This document shows, piece after piece, positions 1 to 8,148 of a stretch of 15,281 nucleotides of DNA (its first letter is position 1; each line of letters starts with the position of its first letter). The DNA lies in contig DAIEPN010000251.1 of assembly GCA_027348355.1 (NCBI GenBank), positions 1-15,281 on the forward strand, given 5' to 3'. This DNA is from Chlamydiota bacterium (GTDB lineage Bacteria > Chlamydiota > Chlamydiia > Chlamydiales > Rhabdochlamydiaceae). The position numbers and the translations under genes were made by a program. The notes under the pieces were generated by a model. The model did not search any database and was not told where the DNA came from. It saw only the letters and a list, made by a program, of their open reading frames with translations.

Positions 1-433
1 TTTCAAGACGGTTAGCTATGAAAACAGCTTGTAGGTTCCTAGTATCAAAAAGAAACCGGCGCAAGCTCTTCATTTGACCGCTTTGTATCTCATTATAGAA
101 TTCTTCTCGTGAATTCCATGGACATTTAGAAGTAGCTTTGAGCCAAGAAGGCAAAGTTGCACCTTCATTTTGGAGGAATGTAAGCAACGCTGGAAAAGTT
201 TCCTCGAATCGCTCACTTTTATCAACCGGATACCAAATAAAGTGACCAATTCCAAGCGACGGAAAGTTTTCTCCTATATTCCAATTCGTCAATCCCTCTA
301 GGGTTCCAGCGCATTCATTTTTCCATATTTTCTCCCCAATTTTCTTGGCATCTTGAGAAGATACGGAAAGAGAGAAAACCGGCTCTAAGCAAACCAGTGC
401 TAATACAAGGCACAAAGTTATATATTTTCGCAT
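1..433 (-). CDS. Secreted protein of unknown function, partial (C-terminus beyond left edge)
   Basis: An open frame runs from ATG at 433 to the window edge without a stop, giving 144 visible residues. It begins MRKYITLCLVLALVC followed by a polar stretch, a convincing Sec signal peptide, so the product is probably periplasmic or outer-membrane associated. A GGGAGAG ribosome binding site lies about 6 bases upstream of the ATG. The mature part carries a distinctive segment around residues 36-70: NECAGTLEGLTNWN, then GENFPSLGIGHFIWYP. It is followed by FEETFPALL and LPSWLKATSKCPW. The Glu close to a G-x-GHF motif is faintly reminiscent of lysozyme-type glycosidases, but I cannot assign a family and infer no activity. 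A 61-residue ORF in another frame of the same strand (70-255) is a shadow. The flanking gene on its right is broken, so this may be an accessory region. Confidence 0.8.
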   Translation of the reverse strand, partial: MRKYITLCLVLALVCLEPVFSLSVSSQDAKKIGEKIWKNECAGTLEGLTNWNIGENFPSLGIGHFIWYPVDKSERFEETFPALLTFLQNEGATLPSWLKATSKCPWNSREEFYNEIQSGQMKSLRRFLFDTRNLQAVFIANRLE

Positions 434-544
434 TTGATCATCTCTCCCTTTTAAAGCTCCGTTGCATGTAGCAACTTACAAATCTCCAGAAAAGAAATCA
501 ATACGAAAGGAAAGTAAACAAAAGTTAGAGAAAAGAGGCTTTAT

Positions 545-1328
545 CTACACTTTCTGACCTGCAAATTGAATCGCCTTTGAGCCGTATTCATACCACCACT
601 TGTTGTACTCGCAGACTTCTGGTTTATATCCTTTATCTCGAAGAAGTGCAGTTACAGTAGGTTTATCCGCATATCACATTCCCAACGATCGATTCATCGA
701 TATCGTCATCATAGCCCTTATTAGATCTGGATCTCCGATCATTGCGCTTGCAGGAATCTCTGGCATAGGGAAAAGGTTCTCAATGATACAACCTCCTACT
801 CCTAGCGAATCATAGATTCTACCCCAAATGATTTTAAATTTTTTCGGATCACAGTAAGGAAAAGAATCCTTAGCTAGAATGATACGAACATCCTTAGGAA
901 ATTGGTATGTTTCCATGTCTTCACAGACAAGTCGCAGCCTACCTGTAGTAATCCAACTTTGATCAACTGCACATACAGATCTTCTAAGGTTGGCAAGCAC
1001 CTGTTCTGAATTATCTACCGCGATCACTTCCCAACCATCTTTCAATAAATCGATAGCAGGCCCACTATTTCCGCATCCCAAGTCAACTGCAATGTCAGGC
1101 TGCATTCCTTCTTTCTTGAATTTAGCTAGAGATTTGTTAAGTAAAGGGTTACTGCGTGACTGATCTTGAGCAAGCTGCCCCCAAAATTCTTTTCTGTCCC
1201 CTTCGACTCGACTGGGGCGACTCTTTCTCAATTCTTCGATATGCCTCGTGAATCCCAATCTTTTCTTCAATTATTCCAAGTTGCACGCAGGCATGTTTAA
1301 TCAACCTACAACAATCAATAGGACTCAT
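545..1328 (-). pseudogene. SAM-dependent methyltransferase pseudogene (frameshift plus in-frame TGA)
   Basis: The central frame encodes a class I methyltransferase. Motif I is AVDLGCGNSG, followed by a strand ending in EVIAVDNS, with later ILAKDSFPY and GGCIIENLFP segments. The best start is ATG 1328, with AAAGAG about 8 bases upstream, but that frame (residues MSPIDCCRLIKHACVQLGII onward) stops at 1149. The methyltransferase frame is only open from about 1270, where just a TTG is available after a stop. Joining the two requires skipping one base, most likely near the four-base G runs (minus strand) at 1198-1201 or 1214-1217. The methyltransferase frame then hits TGA at 674-676, yet continues for 42 sense codons (YADKPTVTALL to FAGQKV) to TAG at 545-547. 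Two independent lesions argue for decay, though a short 198-residue product cannot be excluded. The substrate is unknown. Confidence 0.75.
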
Positions 1329-1484
1329 GTTTTTCACTCTTTTTATAAGAAATAACTCATATTTTAATAATAATTTAATTAGAAAGAAAATTTATTGAAT
1401 AAGAGAAAGAAACGGACTCATACATTTTCGCTATACTTGCTATCCAGCAAAAATTCATACAAAAAATAGAAGAAAGATGCAAAA

Positions 1485-1557
<73 letters not shown>

Positions 1558-1639
1558 TTATTTGCAAAAGGAAACTAGATAATTACCGTAAAATTTATCA
1601 GAAGGGGTTGTTTAAAAAAAGGAAAATTTCAGAAAAGAC

Positions 1640-3592
1640 CTAATTTTGAGAAGGATCTAAAGCCAGCATGTCTTGGATGATATGGACTGCTTCTTGCATT
1701 TGAAGGTCGTTCCCTCCCCCATTATTATCGCCCATGGATGTATTTCCAGATTTTATGCTTTCTAAAAATTGCTGAAAATCTCTACTGTTCTTCTGACGGT
1801 ATTCAGAATTTTTTTGGAGGGTAGAGAGCATTTTTCTCCAATGCAAATTCTTTTGTTGAATATTTGGCAAATAATTTTTTTTCATCCAACTTTTAGTCTG
1901 CGAATCTACATCATTTAAAGAATCTACAAATGCGGAAGCAACATGATCGTTAGGAAGACAATAATCTAAAAAACGCTCCCCTATGTTGTAATAGGCGTAT
2001 TCTGTAGGAACGATAATATCTGCTTTTACTCCTTCCATTTGGGTAGACCTTCCGGAGACAGTATAGTATTTTCCAACCGTTACTTTATAAAAGGCATGCG
2101 CCTTCGCTTCGGTGACTGTCTGATATTGGATCGTTCCTTTCCCATACGTTCTTTCATCCCCTACGATAAGAGCAGACCCATAGTCTTGCAAAGCTTGCGC
2201 AACAATTTCTGCAGCCGAAGCCGAAGCTTTTGAAGTTAAGATTAAAAGAGGTCCTTGATAGTACACTCTACCATCTAGCTCCCGCAAATAACGAATGTTG
2301 TTATTTGCGTATTTGGAAATGACAATCACACCATTAGTAATAAAAAGACCTGCAACTTTAACAGCCTGTTGAAGAAATCCGCCAGAATTATGACGAAGAT
2401 CTAAAATCAAACCTTGAATTTTCCCTCTCTTTTTAAGCTGAATTAAAGCTTTACGAATATCTCCTTCGCACCCAGCCCCGCTGCGATTTTCATAAAAGGA
2501 AGGAAGAGTAAGCTTGGCGATAATTCCATCTCCGAAGTGTTCTGATTCGTATTTCAACCTCTCATCTTGCAAAACGACTTTTTCTGCGGATAGTTTCACA
2601 GTAAAATCTGTAAAATTGCCCTCCCCCTCATTTCGACGAAGGGAAAGTTCTACTGCCCTTTTACTTCGATCCGTTATTTCTCGAACGAGCTGTTCATAAG
2701 AGATCCCTTGCACGGGCTCGCCATCTATTTCGCGAACATAATCCCCTATTGTAATTTTTCCACTTTTCTCCGCCGGAGACCCTTTAACAATCCCTCCAAT
2801 TTCAACCCCTTGTAAAGTTTCTCTAAAAACAATTCCTACGCCTTCAAACTCCTTTTCTAAGCTCATACGAATTTGCAGGGCTTCTTCTGTAGTAAAAAAA
2901 GCCGTGTGGGCATCTAAACTCTTTGCAAGAGCCTTTAACACGTGCATTGCAAAAATATCCTCGTCTTCTTCGTATGAGAAATCATACGATTCCTCAATTC
3001 GCCGCTTTTTCTTCTCATAATATTCAAAAATTTTAGCCCTGGTCTCAGCAGTCCAAGGAATATCGCTATACATAGATTTTTGCGTAAGAAGAAAGTCTAT
3101 GGTCTGCTTTTTTATCCGTTCGTACAATTCATCCTCACTTCGGGCATAAGATAAATAGGACTCTTTAGAGCTTTTTCTCATTTCTGAAGTAGCAAAAATA
3201 AGTTGCTTTTGAATTTCATGACGCATTTGGCGAGATCGCTGAAGACAATTCAAGAAAATTTTATGCAGATCTCGATAAGAAGAGAAGTTTCCTTTCTCAT
3301 AATTTCGATGAACATTATGCAACCTGGAAGACTCCATCTCTAGAAAAGGGGCAACTTCCTTTAGTAAAATATAATTTTTATCCGGGTCAAATTTTTGCAA
3401 AAAAATCTTAAAAGATCTTTTTATGAGCTGAGGCGTAAGCTTTTTATGCTCGACATGATATTCAAGGACCTCCTCCATCAAAGAATGAATATCTTGAATT
3501 TGAATGTACTGCTTTTCTGCCCGAAGGGAAGAGGTACAAAATACCAAACCTAAGGCAAGAATTCTAGAAATCTGGTGAAACTTACATGTCAT
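1640..3592 (-). CDS. tsp: Tail-specific protease (C-terminal processing peptidase, S41), Tsp/Prc
   Basis: This is a periplasmic serine protease that degrades or trims proteins from their C-termini. I start it at ATG 3592 (650 residues) because that begins the signal peptide MTCKFHQISRILALGLVFCT...RA. The longer frame starts with a TTG at 3652 and puts 20 charged, non-signal residues in front. Residues below count from the ATG. A helical N-terminal region is followed by a PDZ domain at about 245-320 (EGVGIVF, GSPAEKSGKI, GDYVREIDG). The S41 catalytic core follows, with LILDLRHNSGGFL, Ser459 in SKASASAAE, and Lys485/Gln489 in YGKGTIQ. The Ser-Lys-Gln spacing (26 and 4) matches chlamydial Tsp (CT441, S455/K481/Q485 as I recall). 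The length is near the 644 residues of CT441. No Shine-Dalgarno sequence precedes the ATG. The gene is divergent from the str operon, the same neighbourhood as in Chlamydia. Confidence 0.95.
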   Translation of the reverse strand: MTCKFHQISRILALGLVFCTSSLRAEKQYIQIQDIHSLMEEVLEYHVEHKKLTPQLIKRSFKIFLQKFDPDKNYILLKEVAPFLEMESSRLHNVHRNYEKGNFSSYRDLHKIFLNCLQRSRQMRHEIQKQLIFATSEMRKSSKESYLSYARSEDELYERIKKQTIDFLLTQKSMYSDIPWTAETRAKIFEYYEKKKRRIEESYDFSYEEDEDIFAMHVLKALAKSLDAHTAFFTTEEALQIRMSLEKEFEGVGIVFRETLQGVEIGGIVKGSPAEKSGKITIGDYVREIDGEPVQGISYEQLVREITDRSKRAVELSLRRNEGEGNFTDFTVKLSAEKVVLQDERLKYESEHFGDGIIAKLTLPSFYENRSGAGCEGDIRKALIQLKKRGKIQGLILDLRHNSGGFLQQAVKVAGLFITNGVIVISKYANNNIRYLRELDGRVYYQGPLLILTSKASASAAEIVAQALQDYGSALIVGDERTYGKGTIQYQTVTEAKAHAFYKVTVGKYYTVSGRSTQMEGVKADIIVPTEYAYYNIGERFLDYCLPNDHVASAFVDSLNDVDSQTKSWMKKNYLPNIQQKNLHWRKMLSTLQKNSEYRQKNSRDFQQFLESIKSGNTSMGDNNGGGNDLQMQEAVHIIQDMLALDPSQN

Positions 3593-3726
3593 ATGTAAAA
3601 TAATTTTATTGCTTTTTTTGGAAATAGCAAAAAATCCCTTCTTTTCATACAAAAAAATAATTTCAATTCAACCAATTATGAATTAAAATAAATATCAAAA
3701 AAACTCAGTTACACCTAAAAATCACT

Positions 3727-3756
3727 TTGCAAATAATTCAAGGATCGCGATATAGT
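3727..3756 (+). promoter_or_regulatory. Predicted sigma-66/70-type promoter of the str operon
   Basis: TTGCAA at 3727-3732 and TATAGT at 3751-3756 are separated by 18 bases and match the -35 and -10 consensus at 4 of 6 and 5 of 6 positions. Transcription would begin near 3763, giving a leader of about 55 nt before rpsL. Its placement in the divergent gap upstream of a four-gene ribosomal operon supports the call. No start-site data are available. Confidence 0.55.
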
Positions 3757-3818
3757 TTCTTCGTATTGCTTTATCTATAGCAATTCAAAGAAATGAATCT
3801 CAAGGAGAAAGGCGAAAG

Positions 3819-4190
3819 ATGCCGACAATTAATCAACTTATACGCACAGGACGTAATCCGAAGGTTAGACGTAAAAAATCTCCGGCTTTACAACAATGCC
3901 CTCAAAGAAGGGGAGTTTGTTTACAAGTAAAAACAAAAACTCATAAAAAACCAAACTCAGCATTACGTAAAGTTGCTTGGGTTCGTTTATCAAACGGTCA
4001 AGAAGTGATCGCATACATCGGAGGAGAAGGTCACAACCTTCAAGAGCACAGTATCGTTCTCGTTAGAGGCGGTCGTTTAAAAGATCTTCCTGGTGTTCGT
4101 TATCACATCGTACGCGGCGCGCTAGATTGTGCGGCGGTAAAAGATCGTAAAAAAAGTAGATCCAAATATGGGGCAAAACGTCCTAAGTAA
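3819..4190 (+). CDS. rpsL: 30S ribosomal protein S12
   Basis: S12 is a decoding-centre protein of the small subunit. The 123 residues align end to end with the family: the N-terminal PTINQLIR, then [20 protein letters not shown], the [13 protein letters not shown] loop and the basic tail ending SKYGAKRPK. The two lysines whose substitution classically gives streptomycin resistance (K43 and K88 counting Met) are both present, so the genotype looks wild type at those sites. AAGGAG at 3802-3807 is the ribosome binding site, about 11 bases from the ATG. This is the first gene of the str operon. It is followed by a 10-bp hairpin starting 4 bases after the stop codon and a long spacer to rpsG. Confidence 0.99.
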   Translation: MPTINQLIRTGRNPKVRRKKSPALQQCPQRRGVCLQVKTKTHKKPNSALRKVAWVRLSNGQEVIAYIGGEGHNLQEHSIVLVRGGRLKDLPGVRYHIVRGALDCAAVKDRKKSRSKYGAKRPK

Positions 4191-4194
4191 TCTT

Positions 4195-4217
4195 AGGATA
4201 GCTAATGTAGCTATCCT
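4195..4217 (+). promoter_or_regulatory. Hairpin immediately after rpsL stop
   Basis: The stem AGGATAGCTA (4195-4204) pairs perfectly with TAGCTATCCT (4208-4217) around a 3-base ATG loop. No T-run follows (the next bases are GGCCCG), so it is not a standard intrinsic terminator. A transcript-stabilising element, an attenuator or part of an rpsL-rpsG regulatory structure are the likely alternatives. Confidence 0.6.
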
Positions 4218-4259
4218 GGCCCGTAATAGCTTTTGTTTTACAGCAGCTTCTATTTCGGG

Positions 4260-4297
4260 TTGGTTTCTTAAAGTAAACCAAGTGAATTTACTTTGGG
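4260..4297 (+). promoter_or_regulatory. Overlapping, mutually exclusive hairpins in the rpsL-rpsG spacer
   Basis: Two inverted repeats share the same bases. TTGGTTT (4260-4266) pairs with AAACCAA (4275-4281) around an 8-base loop. AAAGTAAA (4270-4277) pairs with TTTACTTT (4287-4294) around a 9-base loop, and G-U/C-G pairs extend this second stem outward to 4267 and 4297. Both cannot form at once. In E. coli, S7 represses its own operon by binding the rpsL-rpsG intercistronic region. A similar role here is an inference from position and structure only; no sequence match to the E. coli site was tested. Confidence 0.45.
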
Positions 4298-4343
4298 TCT
4301 ATCGTAATCATAGAGTTATTCTGTAACAAAGAAAGGAATAGAT

Positions 4344-4817
4344 ATGTCAAGAAGACGTCGCGCAACTAAGCGAGAAATTGATCCAGATCCAGTACATAAT
4401 AGCACGTTAGTTGCTAAATTTATTAATAAAGTAATGGTAAGCGGAAAAAAATCTGTGGCTAAAGCCATTGTTTACGGTGCTATCGAAAAATTTGCCAAAC
4501 GCGTTAAAGCAGAAGATGCTTTAGAAGCGTTTGAGCAAGCTTTAGAAAATGCCAAACCTTCTCTAGAAGTAAAATCACGCAGAATTGGTGGAGCTACTTA
4601 TCAAGTACCCGTTGAAATCGCACCAGAGAGAAGAACATCTATGGCCATGTTATGGATTATTTCTAATTCACGCGCAAAAGCGGGAAGATCTATGGACGAA
4701 GGTCTCTCTACAGAACTTGCAGATTGTTTCCAAAATCAAGGTGCAACAATAAAGAAAAAAGACGATACGCATCGCATGGCTGAAGCTAATAAAGCTTTTG
4801 CTCACTACAAATGGTAA
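4344..4817 (+). CDS. rpsG: 30S ribosomal protein S7
   Basis: S7 is the primary binder that organises the 3' major domain (head) of 16S rRNA and lines the E site. The 157 residues show the family's basic N-terminus (SRRRRATKR), VAKFINKVMVSGKKS, the conserved GGATYQVPVEI hairpin followed by PERRTSMAMLW, and the C-terminal MAEANKAFAHYKW. The length is typical. GAAAGGA at 4331-4337 is a good ribosome binding site for the ATG. The gene is separated from rpsL by 153 bases of structured spacer but lies only 15 bases from fusA. It is therefore likely to be co-translated with fusA, while rpsL may be partly uncoupled. Confidence 0.99.
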   Translation: MSRRRRATKREIDPDPVHNSTLVAKFINKVMVSGKKSVAKAIVYGAIEKFAKRVKAEDALEAFEQALENAKPSLEVKSRRIGGATYQVPVEIAPERRTSMAMLWIISNSRAKAGRSMDEGLSTELADCFQNQGATIKKKDDTHRMAEANKAFAHYKW

Positions 4818-4832
4818 CTACAAGAGGAAAAC

Positions 4833-6923
4833 ATGGGCAAAAGATCGGAAACTGACAGACTACAGGATGTGCGTAATATTGGTATTATGGCTCACATTGA
4901 CGCAGGTAAAACTACTTGTACAGAGCGTATTTTATTTTATTGTGGACGTGTACACCGCATTGGGGAAGTTCATGAAGGCGCGGCCACTATGGACTTCATG
5001 GAACAAGAAAGAGAAAGAGGGATTACAATTACCTCTGCCTCCACAACCGTGTATTGGGACGATCATAAAATTAACATTATTGATACCCCAGGTCACGTAG
5101 ATTTCACTGTTGAAGTAGAAAGATCTCTTCGCGTACTTGATGGTTCCGTAGCTGTTTTCGATGCTGTAGCGGGTGTTCAACCTCAATCAGAAACTGTATG
5201 GAGACAAGCGGATCGTTACGGAGTTCCAAGAATCGCATTTGTTAACAAAATGGACCGAGTAGGTGCTGATTATTTCATGTGCGTTGATTCCATGCGAGAA
5301 AAATTAGGTGCAAACGCAATTCCAGTTCAATGCCCAATTGGCGCAGAATCAGACTTCAAAGGAATGGTTGACCTAGTTGCAATGAAGGCCTATTTGTTCC
5401 TTGATGAAACAATGGGCGCAAAATACGAAACTGTGGAAATTCCTGCAGATCTTCTTGAAAAATGTAAAGAAATGCGCTCTCAGCTCTTAGAAGAATTGGC
5501 AACAATTGATGAGTCTGATGAAGACTTCATGATGAAAGTCTTGGAAAGCCCTGAATCGCTGACAGAAGATGAAATTCATGCGAAGATCCGCAAAGGCGTG
5601 ATCTCTCTAAAGATTAATCCAGTTGTATGTGGAACGGCCTTTAAAAACAAAGGAATCCAGCCACTACTCGATTGTATCGTCCGCTGGATGCCATCCCCTC
5701 TAGATCGTGGAAACATTAAAGGAATGAACGTCTCTACAGGCGAGCCTATGGAGCTTGTGCCGAGTGATGACAGTCCTTTAGCCGCTCTTGCATTTAAAAT
5801 CATGTCTGACCCATATGTCGGAAGATTAACTTTCGTACGAGTCTACTCAGGAACTCTCGCGAAAGGAACTAATCTCATCAATACGACAAAAGGAAAAAAA
5901 GAAAGAATTTCTAGACTTCTAGAAATGCACGCTAACCAAAGAAAAGATCGTGATGAATTCTTTACTGGAGACATCGCAGCTTGTATTGGTCTTAAATTTA
6001 CAAGCACCGGAGATACTCTCTGCGCTGAAGACAGCGAACTTCTCCTTGAGAAAATGGATTTCCCAGAACCTGTGATTTCTATGGCGATTGAGCCAAAATC
6101 AAAGGCAGATCGCGAAAAACTATCTATGGCATTAAGTGCTCTTTCTGAAGAAGATCCTACCTTCCGCGTTCAAACGAACGAAGAGACAGGACAGACGATC
6201 ATCGCAGGGATGGGAGAGTTACATCTAGAAATCTTACGTGATCGTATGTTCCGTGAATTTGCAGTTGAAGCGAACGTTGGTAAACTAGAAGTTTCATACA
6301 AAGAAACGATTACAATTCCTGGCAAAACTGAAACTAAGTACGTCAAACAGTCTGGTGGTCGTGGTCAGTATGCTCACGTTTGCTTGGAAATTGAGCCAAA
6401 CGAAACGGGTAAGGGCAACGAGATTGTAAGTAAGATTGTAGGAGGAGCGATCCCGAAAGAGTATATTTCCCCAACGATGAAAGGTATCGAAGAGGGTCTT
6501 GCTACCGGAGTCCTCGCTGGCTACAACTTAGTCGACGTAAAATTCGCTATCGTTTACGGATCGTACCACGAAGTCGATTCGAACGAAATGGCGTTTAAGA
6601 TTTGCGGATCTATGGCTCTTAAAGATGCGGCTCGCAAGTGCAGTCCAATTCTCCTAGAACCAATTATGAAAGTTGTGGTTACAACTCCTGAGCAGTTCAT
6701 GGGTGATGTGATCGGAGATATTAACCGTCGCCGTGGAAAGATCTTAAATCAAACTTCACTAAAAGGAACGATTCTTGTTGAATCTGAAGTTCCGCTTAGT
6801 GAAATGTTTGGATATTCTACACAGCTTCGTTCGCTCAGCTCAGGTAGAGCTACATATGTAATGGAACCTAGCCACTTTGAAAAAGTGCCAGCTAAGCTTC
6901 AAGAAGAGATTGTAAAAAAATAA
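4833..6923 (+). CDS. fusA: Translation elongation factor G
   Basis: EF-G is the translocation GTPase; it also acts with ribosome recycling factor in ribosome recycling. At 696 residues it is close to the usual family length. The GTPase motifs are intact: the P-loop AHIDAGKTT (residues 20-28), the switch I region ending [13 protein letters not shown] with the catalytic His88, and NKMD (138-141). The later domains contain typical signatures such as [19 protein letters not shown] and RRGKI. The ribosome binding site AAGAGGAAAA sits directly upstream. A gene-sized plus-strand ORF at 4798-5100 and two minus-strand ORFs inside the gene are shadows. A single fusA-type factor between rpsG and rpsJ is the usual chlamydial arrangement. 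Confidence 0.99.
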   Translation: MGKRSETDRLQDVRNIGIMAHIDAGKTTCTERILFYCGRVHRIGEVHEGAATMDFMEQERERGITITSASTTVYWDDHKINIIDTPGHVDFTVEVERSLRVLDGSVAVFDAVAGVQPQSETVWRQADRYGVPRIAFVNKMDRVGADYFMCVDSMREKLGANAIPVQCPIGAESDFKGMVDLVAMKAYLFLDETMGAKYETVEIPADLLEKCKEMRSQLLEELATIDESDEDFMMKVLESPESLTEDEIHAKIRKGVISLKINPVVCGTAFKNKGIQPLLDCIVRWMPSPLDRGNIKGMNVSTGEPMELVPSDDSPLAALAFKIMSDPYVGRLTFVRVYSGTLAKGTNLINTTKGKKERISRLLEMHANQRKDRDEFFTGDIAACIGLKFTSTGDTLCAEDSELLLEKMDFPEPVISMAIEPKSKADREKLSMALSALSEEDPTFRVQTNEETGQTIIAGMGELHLEILRDRMFREFAVEANVGKLEVSYKETITIPGKTETKYVKQSGGRGQYAHVCLEIEPNETGKGNEIVSKIVGGAIPKEYISPTMKGIEEGLATGVLAGYNLVDVKFAIVYGSYHEVDSNEMAFKICGSMALKDAARKCSPILLEPIMKVVVTTPEQFMGDVIGDINRRRGKILNQTSLKGTILVESEVPLSEMFGYSTQLRSLSSGRATYVMEPSHFEKVPAKLQEEIVKK

Positions 6924-6942
6924 TCATTAAGAAATAGGTACT

Positions 6943-7260
6943 ATGGCAAAGCAAAATAGACAAAAAATCAGAATTCGCCTGAAAGGTTACGATCAGCGAG
7001 TTCTCGACAGATCCACAGCTGATATTGTGGAAACTGCAAAACGTACAGGTGCGAGGATTGCAGGGCCTATTCCTCTTCCTACAAAACGAGAAATCTACAC
7101 TGTATTGCGTTCACCTCACGTAGACCGTAAATCAAGAGAACAGTTTGAGATGAGAACACACGTTCGTTTACTTGATATTCTCAATCCAACACCAGAAACT
7201 ATTGATAAACTAAAAGTTTTACCAGTAGCAGCTGGGGTAGACATTAAAATTAAAGCCTAA
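6943..7260 (+). CDS. rpsJ: 30S ribosomal protein S10 (NusE)
   Basis: S10 belongs to the 30S head and also serves as NusE in antitermination complexes. The 105 residues match the family throughout: [15 protein letters not shown] at the start, [30 protein letters not shown] and a C-terminal segment ending [11 protein letters not shown]. It starts 19 bases after fusA with only a weak AGG-containing ribosome binding site, so translation may depend on coupling. In most bacteria rpsJ heads the S10 operon. Here it closes the str operon and is followed at once by a strong terminator, an arrangement I associate with Chlamydiae. Confidence 0.98.
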   Translation: MAKQNRQKIRIRLKGYDQRVLDRSTADIVETAKRTGARIAGPIPLPTKREIYTVLRSPHVDRKSREQFEMRTHVRLLDILNPTPETIDKLKVLPVAAGVDIKIKA

Positions 7261-7282
7261 GTTTTTTTACGCTTTAATTTTC

Positions 7283-7328
7283 AAAAAGGTTTTCGTGAAC
7301 TTGTCAATATTTACGAAAACCTTTTTTT
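7283..7328. terminator. Bidirectional intrinsic terminator between rpsJ and the lipoprotein gene
   Basis: A perfect 14-bp stem (arms 7283-7296 and 7313-7326, core AAAAAGGTTTTCGT) encloses a 16-base loop. A seven-T run follows on the plus strand. The A-rich left arm supplies Us for the reverse direction. It sits 22 bases after rpsJ, and its right arm runs into the stop codon (7327-7329) of the convergent gene, so it can end both transcripts. Confidence 0.92.
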
Positions 7329-7683
7329 AATAACCAGGATAGTAATAAGCTGGATAGTTTGGATCAGCTTGGTACATCAAATTATAGTCTTTCGTTTTTT
7401 CTTGAGATACCCACTTCCCGATAATCGATCCGTTATTCACGAGCAGAAAATAGTGATTCTCTACTATATAACCGTAGTTTAGGTTAATTTTTTCAATATA
7501 CTCATATTCAAAAAGTTCTGGTCCCTTACGGGTAATTTTATAAGGATTCCCAATTTGAGGCTGAACCTCAGCTAGGGTAGAACCTATTTGAATATCATCA
7601 AAAGTATTACGCGTCATCATGGCAGAGCGCGAAAAACACCCTGAAAAAACCAAAAGAAAACATATAAACCATAATCGTTTCAT
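7327..7683 (-). CDS. Small lipoprotein with BamE/SmpA-like motif
   Basis: The protein is 118 residues long, with a lipoprotein signal: MKR, a hydrophobic stretch, and lipobox FSGC, so lipidation is expected at Cys16. The mature part contains FDDIQIGSTLAEVQPQIGNP. This fits the 'I-x-x-G-x-T-x-x-E-V...G-x-P' signature of the BamE/SmpA/OmlA fold, and it is followed by EYEYIE strands. The tail is rich in Tyr and Pro (PNYPAYYYPGY). BamE-type proteins assist beta-barrel assembly in the outer membrane. The match here is short, so the fold is a reasonable inference but the function is not established. GAAGG upstream of ATG 7683 is the ribosome binding site, and the gap to the preceding gene is 9 bases, so it is the last gene of the rodA operon. 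Its stop codon abuts the bidirectional terminator. Confidence 0.85.
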   Translation of the reverse strand: MKRLWFICFLLVFSGCFSRSAMMTRNTFDDIQIGSTLAEVQPQIGNPYKITRKGPELFEYEYIEKINLNYGYIVENHYFLLVNNGSIIGKWVSQEKTKDYNLMYQADPNYPAYYYPGY

Positions 7684-7692
7684 AAACGCCTT

Positions 7693-8148
7693 CTATGTGG
7701 TTGTAGTTGGAGCTTTTTGCCAAACCTTTCCACGAATGAGTGTACGGAACTGATCACTTGTAACAAATTCCGCCCTCATCAGATAAGTACCATCTTCTTG
7801 CTTTTCATAAAACTCAAATCCTTCAAAACCTAGCTCTTTGATACGGAACTCCCAAGCGATAACTTTATCGCTAATAAGCCCTTTGCCAACAACTCTTCCT
7901 AAAGGTTCATTTTCAAGTTGTACTGAAAAACCACCAGGGGTTTGTCCTGATACAACTAAACGGTTATGCATAGTCTCTGAAAGGCCTTTCATTTGAATCT
8001 CTTGCAGACATTCAATATGTCCCTCGCTGTCAGGCGGAGAAACTGTCCATTTTGTGAAAAACCCAAGTTCTTCATCACTCATATTTAATTCAATTGAACC
8101 CTCTCCAAGCCAAGCGCCGGGAGAAAAAATAAATAAATGTTGCGACAT
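7693..8148 (-). CDS. Conserved hypothetical protein (possible CT724-type)
   Basis: I set the start at ATG 8148 (151 residues), which overlaps the rodA stop by one base (TGATG). The upstream TTG adds only one residue. No signal peptide or membrane segment is visible, so the product should be cytoplasmic. It begins MSQHLFIFSPGAWLGEG and continues with many short beta-type stretches (FTKWTVSPP, GGFSVQLE, VIAWEFRIKELGFEGFEFY), suggesting a small lipocalin-like or beta-barrel domain. I do not recognise a catalytic motif. In C. trachomatis a hypothetical (CT724) lies beside birA and rodA, and position suggests this could be its counterpart. The overlap with rodA and the 9-base gap to the lipoprotein gene make co-translation likely. 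Confidence 0.85.
   Translation of the reverse strand: MSQHLFIFSPGAWLGEGSIELNMSDEELGFFTKWTVSPPDSEGHIECLQEIQMKGLSETMHNRLVVSGQTPGGFSVQLENEPLGRVVGKGLISDKVIAWEFRIKELGFEGFEFYEKQEDGTYLMRAEFVTSDQFRTLIRGKVWQKAPTTTT

Noticed and set aside
600..815. 71-residue plus-strand ORF
   Set aside because: Antisense to the methyltransferase remnant, whose coding strand carries the recognisable motifs.
674..1270. Intact 198-residue methyltransferase
   Set aside because: It would start with a TTG directly behind a stop codon, while a good ATG with a ribosome binding site lies upstream in another frame, and protein-like sequence continues past its TGA.
3593..3652. TTG start giving a 670-residue Tsp
   Set aside because: It adds 20 lysine-rich residues before a clear signal peptide that begins at ATG 3592.
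4798..5100. 100-residue plus-strand ORF at the rpsG-fusA junction
   Set aside because: It is out of frame with and almost wholly inside fusA, has no family resemblance, and follows the AT-rich third-position pattern of a shadow.
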